This document shows positions 6,028-6,457 of a stretch of DNA of 6,457 bases, in pieces. The stretch's first letter is position 1. Each line of letters opens with the position of its first letter. This stretch comes from an uncultured Novosphingobium sp. (lineage in GTDB: Bacteria > Pseudomonadota > Alphaproteobacteria > Sphingomonadales > Sphingomonadaceae): assembly GCA_938005655.1 (NCBI GenBank), contig CALLNA010000137.1, positions 1 through 6,457 on the forward strand, read 5' to 3'. Below the pieces are notes generated by a model. That model ran no database searches. It saw only the letters and a program-made list of their open reading frames with translations, and was not told where the DNA came from. The position numbers and the translations under genes were made by a program.

Positions 6028-6302
6028 CAGGCGGCGGCCTCGTCGGCCGGGGCCGTGGCGCCGGCGATCTCGACGATGCGCAGGGCGAAGCGATTGCCCT
6101 GGGTGACGATCTCGCCCTTGGCGATCACCTTGCCGTTGACCGAGACGTCGAGCAGCTCGTCGGTCAGCCGGTCGAGCGCGACGACGCTTTCCTCGGTCAG
6201 GGCGAGGACGTCCTTGAGCTTCATCTCGGCGCGGCCGAGCTCGACCGAGAGGCGGACGTCGACGTCTTTCAGGAAATCGAAGCCGCGGGGTTGGATGGTC
6301 AT
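6027..6302 (-). CDS. fliN: Flagellar motor switch protein FliN
   Basis: This is a 91-residue SpoA-domain protein of the C-ring base. FliN forms the rim with FliM and docks the FliH-FliI export ATPase complex. The sequence carries the family pattern: FLKDVDVRLSVELGRAEMKLKDVLAL (about residues 10-35), then LDRLTDELLDVSVNGKVIAKGEIV and FALRIVEIAG near residues 70-80. In FliN the usual equivalents are V-x-L-x-V-x-L-G, the P(A)-(V/L)-D-(I/V)-x-V-N-x-x-x-x-A-x-G-E segment and the R-(I/V) strand. It lacks the long N-terminal extension of E. coli-type FliN (about 137 residues) and is the short form. Start is ATG with AAGGA upstream. The stop TGA shares its A with the fliO start (TGATG), so the two are probably translationally coupled. 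Confidence 0.93.
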   Translation of the reverse strand: MTIQPRGFDFLKDVDVRLSVELGRAEMKLKDVLALTEESVVALDRLTDELLDVSVNGKVIAKGEIVTQGNRFALRIVEIAGATAPADEAAA

Positions 6303-6310
6303 TTTTACTA

Positions 6311-6315
6311 TCCTT
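6311..6315 (-). promoter_or_regulatory. Ribosome binding site of fliN
   Basis: AAGGA on the minus strand lies in the 17-base fliM-fliN gap, 8 bases before the ATG at 6302. It is a clear Shine-Dalgarno match and supports that start for the 91-residue FliN. Confidence 0.7.
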
Positions 6316-6319
6316 GCGC

Positions 6320-6457
6320 TTAGAAGGCTTGGGTGATCTGGATGGCGACACGGTCGTCGACCGAGCCGATGACGCCGTGGGCGATGGTCTTGTCGGAGAC
6401 GCGCAGCGGCACGTTGCGGGCGACCGAGACCGGCAGCAGGGCGCCCGGCTGAAGCTC
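6320..6457 (-). CDS. fliM: Flagellar motor switch protein FliM, C-terminal end (partial)
   Basis: Only the last 45 codons are present; the gene runs off the right edge and ends at a TAA. The visible peptide starts ELQPGALLPVSV, contains NVPLRV, and ends GSVDDRVAIQITQAF. This is the typical end of the FliM SpoA (surface presentation of antigens) domain, where the family usually has a G-x-x-G-x-x-x-D-x-x-A(V)-x-x-I pattern. FliM forms the C-ring with FliG and FliN, binds phospho-CheY through its N-terminus (not visible here) and sets rotation direction. fliN follows 17 bases downstream, as expected in fliLMNOPQR operons. A free-standing FliN/SpoA-domain protein would look similar from this fragment alone, but an adjacent separate fliN makes FliM the best call. 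Confidence 0.9.
   Translation of the reverse strand, partial: ELQPGALLPVSVARNVPLRVSDKTIAHGVIGSVDDRVAIQITQAF

Noticed and set aside
6028..6351. Upstream extension of the fliO reading frame to 6351
   Set aside because: It overlaps fliN, has a low-complexity Arg/Pro-rich peptide, and would move the membrane helix away from the N-terminus where FliO carries it.

Overview
This window is the distal part of a flagellar biosynthesis operon, all on the minus strand (read from high to low coordinates). Its order is fliM (3' end only), fliN, fliO, fliP, fliQ, fliR, flhB, fliD and fliS, followed by a gene for a FixJ/LuxR-type regulator. The sequence is GC-rich (45 of 60 bases in 841-900, by hand count). 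Protein features and very tight gene packing point to an alphaproteobacterium, most likely a sphingomonad. That assignment is inference from overall style, because no taxonomic marker gene lies in the window.

Layout from right to left: 6457-6320 is the FliM C-terminus and 6302-6027 is FliN, both C-ring switch proteins. Positions 6027-3891 hold fliO, fliP, fliQ and fliR, the export-gate genes. Position 3894-2755 is flhB, the gate subunit that switches substrate specificity. From fliN to flhB the genes overlap by 1 or 4 bases (TGATG, GTGA, GTGA, ATGA junctions) or are 6 bases apart (fliP-fliQ), so translational coupling is likely. A 74-base gap with a folded-looking inverted repeat separates flhB from fliD (2680-1232, filament cap), which overlaps fliS (1232-849, flagellin chaperone) by one base. 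A 151-base gap with a perfect 8-base inverted repeat precedes the regulator gene (697-95). Past its stop, a good minus-strand promoter (82-54) points out of the window towards an unseen gene.

The genes work together as follows: FliM and FliN form the switch and docking platform, FliO assists assembly of FliP, FliP/FliQ/FliR plus FlhB form the export channel, FliS escorts flagellin to it, and FliD caps the filament tip. The regulator is an atypical response regulator whose receiver has lost the phospho-acceptor Asp and the conserved Thr/Ser and Lys. It is the least ordinary item here. I see no mobile elements, CRISPR arrays, tRNA or rRNA genes, and no stretch over 300 bases without a gene. I found no previously undescribed multi-gene system; the noncoding structures and the degenerate receiver are the points worth following up.
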